NCBI RefSeq assembly: GCF_003719195.1
Contig: NZ_CP024996.1
Location: forward strand, 3,410,001-3,474,000
Direction of reading: 5' to 3'
DNA length: 64,000 bases
Origin: Herbaspirillum rubrisubalbicans
Lineage (GTDB): Bacteria; Pseudomonadota; Gammaproteobacteria; Burkholderiales; Burkholderiaceae_D
Shown: positions 1 through 9,156 of the stretch, one piece after another
Position numbering within the stretch: position 1 is the stretch's first letter
How the letters are laid out: each line of letters starts with the position of its first letter
Notes under the pieces: model-generated
Databases searched by the model: none
What the model saw: only the letters and a program-made list of their open reading frames with translations
What the model was told of the DNA's origin: nothing
Program-made: the position numbers and the translations under genes

Positions 1-690
1 CATGACCAGGCTGGCGAATTCGGACGGCTTGCCCAGCCGAGGCGGGAAAGGTACGTTGCGGCTCAGGGATTCCCGCACCTCCTCGGACATTCCCAGCATC
101 ATGGGCGTTTCGATGATGCCGGGCGCAATCGTCATGACGCGTATGCCATGACGCGCCAGCTCGCGTGCCATCGGCAAGGTCATCGACACCACTCCGCCCT
201 TGGAGGCGGCATAGGCCACCTGCCCCATCTGCCCCTCAAAGGCGGCAATCGAGGCCGTGTTGATGATGACGCCACGCTCGCCCTCTGTGTCGGCTTGGCC
301 AGCGCTGATGTGCTGTGCCGCCAGCCGCGCCATGTTGAACGATCCCACCAGGTTGATGTTGAGGGCACGCATGAAGCTGTCCAATCGATGCACACCGTTC
401 TTGCCCAGCAGCTTTTCGCCCGGCGCAATGCCGGCGCAGTTGACCAGGCCGACCACCGGTCCCATGGTGCCGGCGACCTCAAAGACCTCCTGCGCGCTGG
501 CCTCGCTGGTGACATCAGTCAAGACGAATCTGGCGTGGGCGCCGAGCGTGGCCTGCATCTTTTCACCAGCCACCGGGTTGACGTCCGCCAGCACCACCTG
601 CGCGCCGGCTCTGATGAGCTGCTCGGCAGTGGCCGCACCCAACCCGGAAGCTGCGCCGGTGACGACATAGACACCTTGTTTGATAGCCAT
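1..690 (-). CDS. SDR-family dehydrogenase, 3-hydroxyacyl-CoA dehydrogenase type II-like (3' end outside window)
   Basis: This is a short-chain dehydrogenase/reductase that probably oxidises a 3-hydroxyacyl-CoA with NAD. The N-terminal Rossmann motif TGAGSGLG, the NCAG motif and the catalytic YAASK are all visible in order. The best family resemblance is to the HSD10 / type II 3-hydroxyacyl-CoA dehydrogenases, about 250 residues long, so roughly 20 C-terminal residues lie before the window start. The start at 690 follows a GAGGAGAAACA ribosome-binding stretch. It lies 48 bp downstream of the acyl-CoA synthetase gene on the same strand, so the two probably form an operon for degrading a fatty or branched short-chain acid. 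The substrate cannot be read from the sequence. Confidence 0.85.
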   Translation of the reverse strand, partial: MAIKQGVYVVTGAASGLGAATAEQLIRAGAQVVLADVNPVAGEKMQATLGAHARFVLTDVTSEASAQEVFEVAGTMGPVVGLVNCAGIAPGEKLLGKNGVHRLDSFMRALNINLVGSFNMARLAAQHISAGQADTEGERGVIINTASIAAFEGQMGQVAYAASKGGVVSMTLPMARELARHGIRVMTIAPGIIETPMMLGMSEEVRESLSRNVPFPPRLGKPSEFASLVM

Positions 691-738
691 TGTTTCTCCT
701 CGATTATTCTGGATTGCATTGAACGCGATCAACGCGTT

Positions 739-2409
739 TCAGGGATGCTCAGCCCGCCGGTCCGCTTCCATCTTGCGCAGCACGAAACGCTGTAGCTTGC
801 CGCTGGGCGTCTTGGGCAGCGCATCGACAAACTCGATGGCGCGAGGATAGGCATGGGCGGAAAGACGCCGTTTGACATGTTGCGCCAATTGTTCCGCCAA
901 TTCGTCGCTGGCCTTGAACTTGTCCGAGAGCACCACGAAGGCCTTGACGATCTCGGTGCGCTCCGGGTCGGGCAAGCCGATGACGGCCACATCGGCCACC
1001 GCAGGATGCTCCAGCAGCGCGCTTTCGACATCGAAGGGCCCGATCCGGTAGCCAGCCGAGGTAATGACGTCGTCGGAGCGACCGATGAAGCTGATGCTAC
1101 CGTTTTTCTCCAGCTCGACGTTGTCGCCGGTGGCGTAATAACCGCCGGCAATGGCAGGCGTCTCCTGCTTCCAGTAACCGGAAAACCAGAACAGCGGCGA
1201 GCGCGCAATGTCGATGGCCAGTTCGCCGGGCTGGTTGGCACCGAGTTCCTGCAGATTATCGTCCAGCACCACCACCCGATACCCTGGCATGGCAAAGCCG
1301 GCCGACCCTGGCACGACCTCATGCTGCAAGGCATGGTGGTTGTTGACCACCATGCCCAGTTCGGTCTGTCCGTAATGGTCATGGATGGGGACATCCAGGG
1401 CGCTGGCGAACCAGCGCACCACCTCGGCATTCAAGGGTTCGCCGGCACTGCTGACGGCGCGCAGTTGGCCCTTGACGCTGGCGGCCGCTTCTTCGCCGGC
1501 GGCCATCATCATGCGATAGGCGGTGGGAGCACCGGCCAGGCTGGTGATGCCCAGGCGGCGGATGAGCTCGTAGCTTCCCTGGACGGTGAATGCGGCTTCG
1601 TTGAAGGTAATGCCCTGCCCGATGGCCAAGGGGCCGATGATGGCGTAATAGAGACCATAGGCCCAGCCCGGATCGGCCATGTTCCAGAATTTGTCCTGCG
1701 GCAGCAAGCCTACTGCCTGGCGCATGTAGACCGCGAACGCCTGCAAGGCCGACAGCGGCACCGGCACGCCCTTGGCCGCACCTGTGGTGCCGGAGGTGGA
1801 CATCATGAACATCAGGTCGCTACCGCTTCGCATGACCGGCGCGAAGTCATCGGACTGGGCGTCCACGGCCGCGCGAAAATCGATATCACCAGCGCGCAAG
1901 GGGTCGCTGCTCTCCCTGACCGTGCAGACTTGCGGACAATGGGCAATCTCATCGAGCTTGGCCCGGTTGGCCACATTGGTGACGATCAGACGAGCCCCGC
2001 TCAGTACCAGCCGATGCTCGATCGCCTTGGGCCCGAAGGCCGTAAACAGCGGCTGGTAGACCGCACCGGCGCGCAGCGTACCGAGTACCGTGGCCAATAG
2101 TTCCGGCGTGCGCGGCAGCATTCCGGCCACGATCTGGCCCGGTTGTATGCCTTGCTGCTTGAGCAGATTGGCTACCCGCGAGGCCATCGAACGGATCTGC
2201 GCAAAACTGTATGGGTGATGCTGGCCATGTATGGAGACAAAATCCAGGGCGATATTATCTGCCTGGATATGCCGGTCGCAGCACTCGACACAGGCGTTGA
2301 TGCCAGTCTCGAAGTCTCCTTGGAATTGCTCTCGCAGCGCTTCGATACGAAATGCTGCATAGACGTCGGCATAGTCCGGCTTGCGCGGAACGGGGATAGG
2401 GGCAGGCAT
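739..2409 (-). CDS. AMP-dependent acyl-CoA synthetase / ligase
   Basis: A 556-residue ATP-dependent acyl-CoA synthetase of the ANL superfamily, activating a carboxylic acid through an acyl-adenylate. The P-loop-like motif STSGTTGAAKG lies near residue 205, followed by the YGQTE motif and, towards the C-terminus, the hinge and the PKTPSGKLQR motif carrying the catalytic lysine. Length and layout match acetyl-CoA synthetase-like and medium-chain acyl-CoA ligases. It is the first gene of an apparent two-gene operon with the downstream dehydrogenase. It is divergent from an AraC-family gene 137 bp away, which is a likely regulator. The acyl substrate is unknown. Confidence 0.9.
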   Translation of the reverse strand: MPAPIPVPRKPDYADVYAAFRIEALREQFQGDFETGINACVECCDRHIQADNIALDFVSIHGQHHPYSFAQIRSMASRVANLLKQQGIQPGQIVAGMLPRTPELLATVLGTLRAGAVYQPLFTAFGPKAIEHRLVLSGARLIVTNVANRAKLDEIAHCPQVCTVRESSDPLRAGDIDFRAAVDAQSDDFAPVMRSGSDLMFMMSTSGTTGAAKGVPVPLSALQAFAVYMRQAVGLLPQDKFWNMADPGWAYGLYYAIIGPLAIGQGITFNEAAFTVQGSYELIRRLGITSLAGAPTAYRMMMAAGEEAAASVKGQLRAVSSAGEPLNAEVVRWFASALDVPIHDHYGQTELGMVVNNHHALQHEVVPGSAGFAMPGYRVVVLDDNLQELGANQPGELAIDIARSPLFWFSGYWKQETPAIAGGYYATGDNVELEKNGSISFIGRSDDVITSAGYRIGPFDVESALLEHPAVADVAVIGLPDPERTEIVKAFVVLSDKFKASDELAEQLAQHVKRRLSAHAYPRAIEFVDALPKTPSGKLQRFVLRKMEADRRAEHP

Positions 2410-2546
2410 GGTGTCGTCTCCACTTTGTATTTTTTGCGCTTACACTGGTAACTTCGGTGACTTCGCTGTGTATGGCAATAGATACTAGGCGGGCAGAACA
2501 TTGCAAGCAATGACAAATACCTGCTGATTCCTTGATCGGATTTACC

Positions 2547-3584
2547 ATGTTGAAAAAGGCCAGCGACACGCCTTCCATCCCTTTCGCTTTCGTTGAAGAT
2601 GCCCTGGGCTGCCTGCTCAGGCAGGGATACGAGACGGCACCGGTGCTCCAGCAAGCCGGGCTGGTCAGCAATGAAGATGAGCTCGGCCCCGTCACCGCCG
2701 AGCAATATGGGGCGTTGTGGCTGGCGATTGCACGCATCACGGACGATGAATTCTTCGGCCTGTCGGCCCGTCCCATGCGCCAGGGCAGCTTCACCTTGCT
2801 CTGCCATGCCGTGCTGCATTCGCAGTCGCTGGGGCAGGCCTTGCGCCGGGCATTGCGCTTCCTGCGCATCGTGCTCGATGAGCCCTATGGCGAACTGCAC
2901 GTCGAGGACGGCAAGGCGCACATCATCCTGATCAAGAACAGATCGCCCTATCCCGCCTTCGCCTATCGGACGTTTCTGCTACTGCTGCTGGGACTGGCCT
3001 GCTGGCTGGTGGGCCGGCGCATTCCCTTGCAGCGCATCGACTTTTCTTGCGCGCTGCCGGAAGGACGGCCGGATTACCTGGAATTCTTCGGGGTGCCCGT
3101 CAACTTCAACAAGCCGCGCTGCTGCCTGAGCTTCGATGCCGTCTACCTGGACCTTCCGGTGATCCGCTCCGACATCGCCCTGAAGCCCTTCCTGCGCGAT
3201 GTCCCGGCCAACCTGTTGGTGCGCTATCGCCACGACACCGGATGGGTGACCCGGCTGCGCGACTGCCTGAAGCAATCCTCCCCCACCGACTGGCCGGACT
3301 TCGACGTGATTGCCGAACGGTTCGAGGTGTCGCCGGCAACGCTGCGACGGCGACTGCGTGATGAAGGACAGAGCTATGCCTCGCTCAAGGATGAAATACG
3401 CAGTGGCCTGGCGCAGGCGCTGCTGGGCAAGAATGAGTTGAGCGTGGCGCAGATTTCCACCCAACTGGGTTTCACCGAACCCAGTGCCTTCCACCGGGCC
3501 TTCAGGAAATGGACCGGGAAAAGTCCGGGGGCCTTTCGCCGCGACTTGCTGCAGATCAGGGTCGGCGATCGCGTCGGAGCATGA
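2547..3584 (+). CDS. AraC-family transcriptional regulator (arabinose-binding-like N-terminal domain)
   Basis: A regulator of about 345 residues. The N-terminal 200 residues resemble the ligand-binding domain of the AraC/OruR/ArgR-like group. The C-terminal third holds two helix-turn-helix motifs, with the segments FEVSPATLRRRLRDEGQSY and IAQISTQLGFTEPSAFHRAF-like signatures typical of AraC proteins. I chose the ATG at 2547; an in-frame TTG at 2532 would add five residues. It is transcribed away from the acyl-CoA synthetase operon, so it probably controls that operon in response to an acid or its CoA ester. That role is inferred from position only. Confidence 0.85.
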   Translation: MLKKASDTPSIPFAFVEDALGCLLRQGYETAPVLQQAGLVSNEDELGPVTAEQYGALWLAIARITDDEFFGLSARPMRQGSFTLLCHAVLHSQSLGQALRRALRFLRIVLDEPYGELHVEDGKAHIILIKNRSPYPAFAYRTFLLLLLGLACWLVGRRIPLQRIDFSCALPEGRPDYLEFFGVPVNFNKPRCCLSFDAVYLDLPVIRSDIALKPFLRDVPANLLVRYRHDTGWVTRLRDCLKQSSPTDWPDFDVIAERFEVSPATLRRRLRDEGQSYASLKDEIRSGLAQALLGKNELSVAQISTQLGFTEPSAFHRAFRKWTGKSPGAFRRDLLQIRVGDRVGA

Positions 3585-3662
3585 CCGGCAACGGGCTGGA
3601 CACGGCACTGGCTGCATCACATGGCAGGGGTGCGACGATTCCATCAAGAGATGAATTTCCCG

Positions 3663-4604
3663 TCAGGCGCGCCCTTCCCGTCTCATCATCTGCGGCGCCA
3701 CCCCATACCCCCGTATGAACACTTCGCGCATGTGGCGCCGATCCCGGAACCCGGTTTCGCGGGCGATCACTTCCAGCGAATGCCGGCTCTGCTCGATCAT
3801 CAAACGCGCCGCCTCCAGCCGCAGTCCCTCGATGGCCTTGGAAGGTGACAAGCCGGTCTCGGCCGAAAAGACGCGGCTGAACTGGCGCGGACTCAAGTTG
3901 GCTTCCTCGGCCAATTCTTCCACCGTCAGCGGGCGCATCAGGTTCTTGCGGGCATAGTTCAAGGCGTTCTGGATGCGATCGGTCTTGGGCGCCAGCGCCA
4001 GCATTTCCGAATGCTGGGTCTGGCCGCCGGTGCGGTGCTGGTGCATCACCAGCTTGTGCGCCACGCCGCGCGCCACCTCCTCGCCCAGGTCCTTGGCCAC
4101 CATGGCCAGGGCCATGTCCAGGCCAGCGGTCATGCCGGCCGAAGTCCAGATGGGACCATCGACGATATAGATACGGTCGTGCTCGACCTGGATCTCGGGA
4201 AACCGCGCCTGCATCTCGCGTGCAAAGAACCAGTGCGTGGTGGCACGGCGCTTGGCCAGCAGGCCCGCTTCGGCCAGCACGAAGCCACCGGTGCAGATAG
4301 CGGCGATGCGCCGGGCACTCTTGCCGGTGCGCTGCAGGAAGCTGCGTTCATCCGGGCTGGCGGGTGAGGCCAGCGGGTCGGCCACGCCGCAGATCATCCA
4401 GCTGTCCATATGATCGGCTTGCGACGCCGGAGTGGTGGTGATGGACATGCCCAGCGAGGAAAACACACTGCCACCGGCCACCGAGAAATTGTGCAAGGCA
4501 TAGAAATCCTCGCCGGCGACCTTGTTGGCATATTCGAAGACGCTCTGCGTGGCCAGGCCCATGATCTGGAAACCGTCGGTCAGCAAATAGCCGATGTGGT
4601 GCAT
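3663..4604 (-). CDS. GlxA-family transcriptional regulator (DJ-1/PfpI domain plus AraC HTH)
   Basis: A 313-residue regulator. The N-terminal half is a DJ-1/PfpI class I glutamine-amidotransferase-like domain with the nucleophile-elbow-like AAICTGGFVLAEAG around residues 105-120. The C-terminal 100 residues form an AraC-type double helix-turn-helix (LSPRQFSRVFSAETGLSPSK, then TGFRDRRHMREVF). Such proteins regulate amino acid, quaternary amine or detoxification genes. It lies on the same strand 144 bp downstream of the Nit1C cluster. Whether it belongs to that cluster's regulation is not clear, and no target can be named. Confidence 0.88.
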   Translation of the reverse strand: MHHIGYLLTDGFQIMGLATQSVFEYANKVAGEDFYALHNFSVAGGSVFSSLGMSITTTPASQADHMDSWMICGVADPLASPASPDERSFLQRTGKSARRIAAICTGGFVLAEAGLLAKRRATTHWFFAREMQARFPEIQVEHDRIYIVDGPIWTSAGMTAGLDMALAMVAKDLGEEVARGVAHKLVMHQHRTGGQTQHSEMLALAPKTDRIQNALNYARKNLMRPLTVEELAEEANLSPRQFSRVFSAETGLSPSKAIEGLRLEAARLMIEQSRHSLEVIARETGFRDRRHMREVFIRGYGVAPQMMRREGRA

Positions 4605-4748
4605 GTTCTTTCCTTCCCTGGTGTGACGATGCCGAGGGCATCACCCTATCCGTCCTCACGGGAAATCGCAAGCCGTTGATGTCTGCCGCCCCACTCAGCC
4701 ACACTCAAGATACCCGTGTGGTAGTGAGGACATGTGCGGCGCCTCGGA

Positions 4749-6032
4749 TCAGGCCGCCTGCGACAGCACCGACTGGCCGGCCTGTGCCCGTATGGCACTG
4801 ATGTGCTCGAACAGATAGCGCGCATCGCGGTCGATGCCCGAGAAACGTCCCGAGCCCCAGGTGTATTGCCACGGCAGCCCGAGAAAATACAGGCCCGACG
4901 CTGCCGTGACACCACGCTCGTGGCCGGGATAGCCGCGACCATCGAAGATCGGTTCATTGATCCAGCTGAAATCGGTACGAAAACCAATGCACCACACCAC
5001 CGCCGAAATGCCTGCCGCGCGCAGGTCCAGCGTGCGTGGCGCGTCCGACTCGGGTTGCCAGAGCGGCACGTAGCGCGCCTCGCTGGGGGCATCGATCTGG
5101 TTGGCGGCGATGAATTTGTCGATGCTGTCCTTGATGCTTTCGGAAACCGCATCAGCATCATCCAGGTAAGCCTTGAGGCCGCCCCCGAAACGTGCCACCT
5201 CTCCTTCCAGCGCCTCGAACTTGCCATAGAGCTGCATTCCTTCCAGGGCGAACTTGCGCAGGTCGATGTCATGCCCGCCATCGCGGCCGGTGACGTAGTG
5301 ATTGGTCTTCTCGCGCACACCGGTACCCAGCGGATGCTGGTCCACCGGCAGATCGTAGTACTTCATCTTGTCCAGCCACTCCACCACATCCTTGCCGCGA
5401 TAGCTGCGCGCCACACGCGGTGCATCGCCCACGCCCAGGTGCACGCGGCGGCCAGCCAGGTGCAGGTCTTCGGCGATCTGGCAACCGGATTGACCGGTGC
5501 CCACCACCAGTACCTCGCCCGCGGGCAGCGATTGCGGGTTGAGGTATTGGCTGGAGTGGAGCTGCACGATGTGCTGCGGCAGACGCTCGGCCGCACGCGG
5601 CACCACCGGGATGTGATAGCCGCCCACGGCCACCACCACCTGGTCGGCGGCATACTGGCCATCGCTGGCACTGATGCGCCACCGCGCGCCGTCGCGCCAG
5701 AGCTTGTTGACCGTCACGCCCTCGCGCACGGGGGGATCGAAGCTGGCGACGAAACCATCCAGGTAGTCGACGATTTCATCCTTCTTCATGAAACCATAGG
5801 GGTCGTCGCCGCGATACGGATAACCCGGCAGATTGCACTGCCAGTTGGGGGTGACCAGGCAAAAAGTATCCCAGCGCTCGTTGCGCCAGGCATGGCCGAC
5901 CTGGTGTTTTTCCAGCACCAGGTGATCGACGCCAGAGCGCTTCAGATACCAGCTCATGGACAGGCCGGCCTGGCCGCCGCCGATGATGATGACGCTATGG
6001 TGGCGCACGGCGCCTTGCTCTTGGGTATGCAT
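4749..6032 (-). CDS. Nit1C cluster flavin-dependent monooxygenase-like oxidoreductase (MSMEG_0569 family)
   Basis: A 427-residue flavoprotein with an N-terminal FAD-binding GGGQAGLSMSWYL motif near residue 19 and an NADPH-binding VVGTGQSGCQIAEDL motif around residue 177, the arrangement of flavin-containing monooxygenases. It is the last gene of the eight-gene Nit1C cluster and corresponds to the MSMEG_0569-type member. Its exact reaction is not established; the family is assigned by conserved neighbourhood with the nitrilase. It starts 60 bp after the MSMEG_0570-type gene. There is a 140-bp gap to the next gene downstream. Confidence 0.9.
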   Translation of the reverse strand: MHTQEQGAVRHHSVIIIGGGQAGLSMSWYLKRSGVDHLVLEKHQVGHAWRNERWDTFCLVTPNWQCNLPGYPYRGDDPYGFMKKDEIVDYLDGFVASFDPPVREGVTVNKLWRDGARWRISASDGQYAADQVVVAVGGYHIPVVPRAAERLPQHIVQLHSSQYLNPQSLPAGEVLVVGTGQSGCQIAEDLHLAGRRVHLGVGDAPRVARSYRGKDVVEWLDKMKYYDLPVDQHPLGTGVREKTNHYVTGRDGGHDIDLRKFALEGMQLYGKFEALEGEVARFGGGLKAYLDDADAVSESIKDSIDKFIAANQIDAPSEARYVPLWQPESDAPRTLDLRAAGISAVVWCIGFRTDFSWINEPIFDGRGYPGHERGVTAASGLYFLGLPWQYTWGSGRFSGIDRDARYLFEHISAIRAQAGQSVLSQAA

Positions 6033-6092
6033 GATGTTCCTCTTGGGATGAAGTCTGATGAGATAGGCCGATAAGATGGGCCGATGGAGCGT

Positions 6093-6380
6093 TCAGGGCA
6101 GGAAGGATTCGACCACCACCCGGGCATCGGCGGCCCCCTCGAAGCGGGCCGCGGTCTCTTCGATGCGGCGCAACTGGTCCATGGCCGAGGAGCAGGCAAA
6201 GCCATACTTCTGGCGCACGCGCTCGCTACCGATGTTCAAGGCCGTGGCACTGCGTTCGACGAAGTCGGCCAGCGCATAGCTGCGCCCGGCCTCCAGGTGT
6301 TCCTTGACCACCAGCGAGGGCGAATAGCAATCGCTGACGGTGTCGTCCGGCCAGCGGACACGAAAGTGCATTTCAGGCAT
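6093..6380 (-). CDS. Small Nit1C cluster protein (MSMEG_0570 family)
   Basis: A 95-residue protein with the family's conserved opening MPEMHFRVRWPDD and the central YGFACSSAMDQLRRIE segment. The family is known only from Nit1C-type clusters in cyanobacteria, actinobacteria and proteobacteria, and is named for nitrogen starvation induction. No catalytic motif is visible and no membrane segment is present. Its start overlaps the end of the glycosyltransferase gene by 8 bp, so translational coupling is likely. The biochemical role is unknown. Confidence 0.88.
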   Translation of the reverse strand: MPEMHFRVRWPDDTVSDCYSPSLVVKEHLEAGRSYALADFVERSATALNIGSERVRQKYGFACSSAMDQLRRIEETAARFEGAADARVVVESFLP

Positions 6381-7569
6381 GGTGTTCCTCGCAAAATGAG
6401 GCTGCCGGGGCGCGGCAGCCGAGATAGTCGTTATAAAGATTCACATGGCGCTGAGCCGAGCGCATCCAGGAAAAGTCCGCGCACACCCGACTGCCGGCGG
6501 CGATCATGCTGGCGCGCACGGTAGGGTTGAGAGCGTGGGCGATCCCGGCGGCAATGGCGGCCGGGTCCTGGGGATCGACCCAGGCGCAGCAGTCGCCATC
6601 GAGGTATTCGGTAAAGGGCGCACGGCGCGAGACCACCACCGGCACGCCACTGGCCATGGCTTCCAGCACCACCAATCCGAAACCTTCCTTGAGCGAAGGA
6701 AACACCAGCGCATCGGCGCAACGGAACAACGCCGGCATGTCGACATCGGCCACCTGCCCCAGGATGCGCAGCGCGCCCGCCGGCAAGCCAGCAGCCTGCC
6801 ACTCCAGCTGGAACTGCTGCTGATAGGCGGCGTGATCCAGCACGCTGGCCCCACCCGCGATGACCAGTTGCGCCTGCGGATAGACCCGGCGCAGTCGCAC
6901 AAAGGCACGCAGGATGCCCAGCGTATTCTTGCGTGGCTCCACCCCGCCCACAGCCAGCAGCAACGGTGTGCCGTCCAGGCCCAGTTGCGCGCGCAGGACG
7001 GCGTCACGGTGGCTGCCTTGCGGCGTATAGCGCTGCGTATCGACGCCATTGGAAACCAGCTCGGCCTGCACACCATGTTCGCGTCGCAGGATCTCCTGCC
7101 AGGTACGGCTCACGCACAGCACGCGGTCAGCGGCGCGATAGCCGCGCTCCTGCCAGCGATGCAGACGGCTATCCTCGAACTGGTCGAGGTGATGCACGGT
7201 GCGCACATAGCCGGCGATCATCCCGCGCTCGGTGAGCGTGGCCAGTGCATTGGCACTGATGGAGTCCTGGGCGTGATAGAGGTCGAAGTCCGTCATGCCA
7301 GGCTGAGCGAAGCAGCGCAGGTAGTCCTCGATGCGCAAGCGCACCATGTCGGCGATATCCGCGCTATGTAACGCCCCCGGTACTGGATGGAAGTGGCAGG
7401 CCGCGCGCCGGAACAAGCCCTTACCAGCGGCATCAGGCGCCAATAGCGTGGTTTCATGGCCCAGCGCCTGCAAGCCTTCGGCCAGCTGCAAGGCGTGCAC
7501 CACGCCGCCGCGCGGATTGACCGAGTGGGTCAGCATGGCAATCTTCAAGCTCTGTCTTAATGCGCTCAT
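6373..7569 (-). CDS. Nit1C cluster glycosyltransferase, GT4 type (MSMEG_0565 family)
   Basis: A 398-residue retaining GT-B glycosyltransferase. The N-terminal half has the HSVNPRGGVVHALQLAEG acceptor-side loop. The C-terminal half has the donor-side motifs VGGVEPRKNTLGILRAF and PSLKEGFGLVVLEAMASG, the E-x7-E signature of family GT4. It is one of the conserved Nit1C genes, but its sugar donor and acceptor are unknown. The start is separated by one base from the stop of the AIR-synthase-like gene, and the end overlaps the next gene. A glycosyltransferase among nitrogen-assimilation genes suggests that a glycosylated metabolite is made or consumed by the pathway, which is inference. Confidence 0.9.
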   Translation of the reverse strand: MSALRQSLKIAMLTHSVNPRGGVVHALQLAEGLQALGHETTLLAPDAAGKGLFRRAACHFHPVPGALHSADIADMVRLRIEDYLRCFAQPGMTDFDLYHAQDSISANALATLTERGMIAGYVRTVHHLDQFEDSRLHRWQERGYRAADRVLCVSRTWQEILRREHGVQAELVSNGVDTQRYTPQGSHRDAVLRAQLGLDGTPLLLAVGGVEPRKNTLGILRAFVRLRRVYPQAQLVIAGGASVLDHAAYQQQFQLEWQAAGLPAGALRILGQVADVDMPALFRCADALVFPSLKEGFGLVVLEAMASGVPVVVSRRAPFTEYLDGDCCAWVDPQDPAAIAAGIAHALNPTVRASMIAAGSRVCADFSWMRSAQRHVNLYNDYLGCRAPAASFCEEHHA

Positions 7570-7570
7570 G

Positions 7571-8578
7571 TCAGGTCACCTTGCGCGGGCCGCAGCCGAT
7601 CAGCGCTTCTTGATCCAGGTTCCAGAACGGCCATTGCTGCCCCTGCCGCGCCAGCGTCAACTGGCGGCTGTCGTCGATGCGACCGATGGAGGCCGCCGCA
7701 ATGCCGCGCCGGGTAAAGCGCGCCAGTACCTCCGGCAGATGCGCATCGGCCACGCTCAACAGGAAGCCATAGCTGGGGAAGGCCGTCAGCCAGCGCAGCA
7801 AGTCGGCGTCAGATTCCGGCGGACGCGGGATGGCATCGAGCTCGATGCACGCGCCCTTGTCGGAGCACTCCAGCAACATCAACGCGGTGCCGATGACGCC
7901 GGCCATGCTGATGTCCTTGGCGGCACTGACCAGGCCTTCTTCGGCCAGCGAGGGCAGCAATTCCAGATCGGCACGCAAGCGCTCGGCGCCCGCCCCGGTG
8001 CTGGCGTTCCAGTAGGCATAAGGATGCTGGTAGCGCCCGCGCAGATCGATGGCCGCCACCAGATGTTCACCACTGCGCGCATCAAAGCTGGTCAACAGCC
8101 GCCTGGCACGGCCCATGATGGCCACCGACAATTGCTCGCGGTCATTGCGGGCATTGCTGTGACCGCCCACCAGCGGCACGCCATACACCCGCGCCGCCTC
8201 GGCCAGCCCTTCCAGCACCGGCCGTGCGGCCTCACCGCCCCGGCTCCACAGGGCATCCACCACGGCCAGCGGACGGCCCCCCATGGCATAGATGTCGCTG
8301 ACGTTGACCATCACCCCGCAATAACCGGCAAACCACGGCTGCTGCTCCACGAATTCGTTGATGAAGCCCTCGATGGCAAAGAGCAGGTAGCCATCGCCAT
8401 CGGGGATGGCCGCGCAATCGTCGCCCACGGCCAGGGTATGGCCCTGGTGCCGGATCGGTAGCGCCATGTCCAGCGTCTGCATCACCCCGTCGATATCGCG
8501 CTTGTGGGCGATGCCGCGTGCGCTGCGCAAGTGCTCGACGATCTGCGCCAGCGTGGGCGCCGGGTCACGGGCGTTCAT
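7571..8578 (-). CDS. AIR synthase-related protein (sll0787 family)
   Basis: A 335-residue protein of the PurM/ThiL/SelD/HypE ATP-binding superfamily. It has the N-terminal GDDCAAIPDGDGYLL motif (around residue 52) that binds nucleotide and metal in this fold, and a later GGHSNARND segment. These enzymes typically phosphorylate or dehydrate carbonyl or amide groups. This Nit1C member has no demonstrated reaction. The start overlaps the acetyltransferase stop as ATGA, so the genes are translationally coupled. Confidence 0.9.
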   Translation of the reverse strand: MNARDPAPTLAQIVEHLRSARGIAHKRDIDGVMQTLDMALPIRHQGHTLAVGDDCAAIPDGDGYLLFAIEGFINEFVEQQPWFAGYCGVMVNVSDIYAMGGRPLAVVDALWSRGGEAARPVLEGLAEAARVYGVPLVGGHSNARNDREQLSVAIMGRARRLLTSFDARSGEHLVAAIDLRGRYQHPYAYWNASTGAGAERLRADLELLPSLAEEGLVSAAKDISMAGVIGTALMLLECSDKGACIELDAIPRPPESDADLLRWLTAFPSYGFLLSVADAHLPEVLARFTRRGIAAASIGRIDDSRQLTLARQGQQWPFWNLDQEALIGCGPRKVT

Positions 8579-9156
8579 GGCTGTGGCTCCTGGCGTGGCT
8601 GCACCAGGAAACCCTGCTCGCCGTCGCTGATGGGCGGATAGAAATCCAGCTCGGCCTGCATCAGATGATGAGGCAAGCCATGCACCTCGATTTCAGACAG
8701 GGTATGCCAGTGCAGACGCTGGAACAACGGCGCATTCTGGCTCTGCACCTGGGCCAGGAAGGTGTGGCAGCCATGGGCATGGGCCGTGCAGACGGCCAGC
8801 TTGATCAAGCCGCTGCCCACCGCACCGATGCGCCGCGCATGTTGCGCCACGGCCAGCCGCGAGCCATGCCACACACCCGGCGCCGATTCATGGATGCGCA
8901 CGGTGCCGACCACCATACGGCTACCATCGCCGCCCTCCATCACCGCCACGATGGGCATCGCGATGGCGTCGATGGCATCGGCATCATCATCCTGGAACAC
9001 GCCCTGCTCGGTGCAGAAAACGTCACGCCGCAAACGACGCGCGGATTCGCGCTCCCAGGGCTCCAGCGCCAGCTTGATGCGCACGCCCTGGGCCGGCGCC
9101 AGCGGCGCTGGCGTTTTCTGCACCAGTGCTGTCGTGCTCTCGATCACGTCACTCAT
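8575..9156 (-). CDS. GNAT-family N-acetyltransferase (MSMEG_0567 / sll0786 family)
   Basis: A 193-residue GNAT-fold protein. Acetyl-CoA-binding features include VGTVRIHESAPGVWHGSRLA and the RRIGAVGSGLIKLAV loop in the middle of the protein. I chose the ATG at 9156 because an AAGGAA Shine-Dalgarno sits seven bases upstream of it, whereas it abuts the alternative ATG at 9162. The gene overlaps both neighbours within the Nit1C cluster. The acceptor is unknown. The open frame runs on upstream to 9687 within the radical SAM gene, but that extension is antisense-phase noise and not part of the protein. Confidence 0.88.
   Translation of the reverse strand: MSDVIESTTALVQKTPAPLAPAQGVRIKLALEPWERESARRLRRDVFCTEQGVFQDDDADAIDAIAMPIVAVMEGGDGSRMVVGTVRIHESAPGVWHGSRLAVAQHARRIGAVGSGLIKLAVCTAHAHGCHTFLAQVQSQNAPLFQRLHWHTLSEIEVHGLPHHLMQAELDFYPPISDGEQGFLVQPRQEPQP

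Noticed and set aside
4734..6074. 446-codon plus-strand frame opposite the Nit1C flavoprotein
   Set aside because: Histidine- and glutamine-rich antisense shadow without family features.
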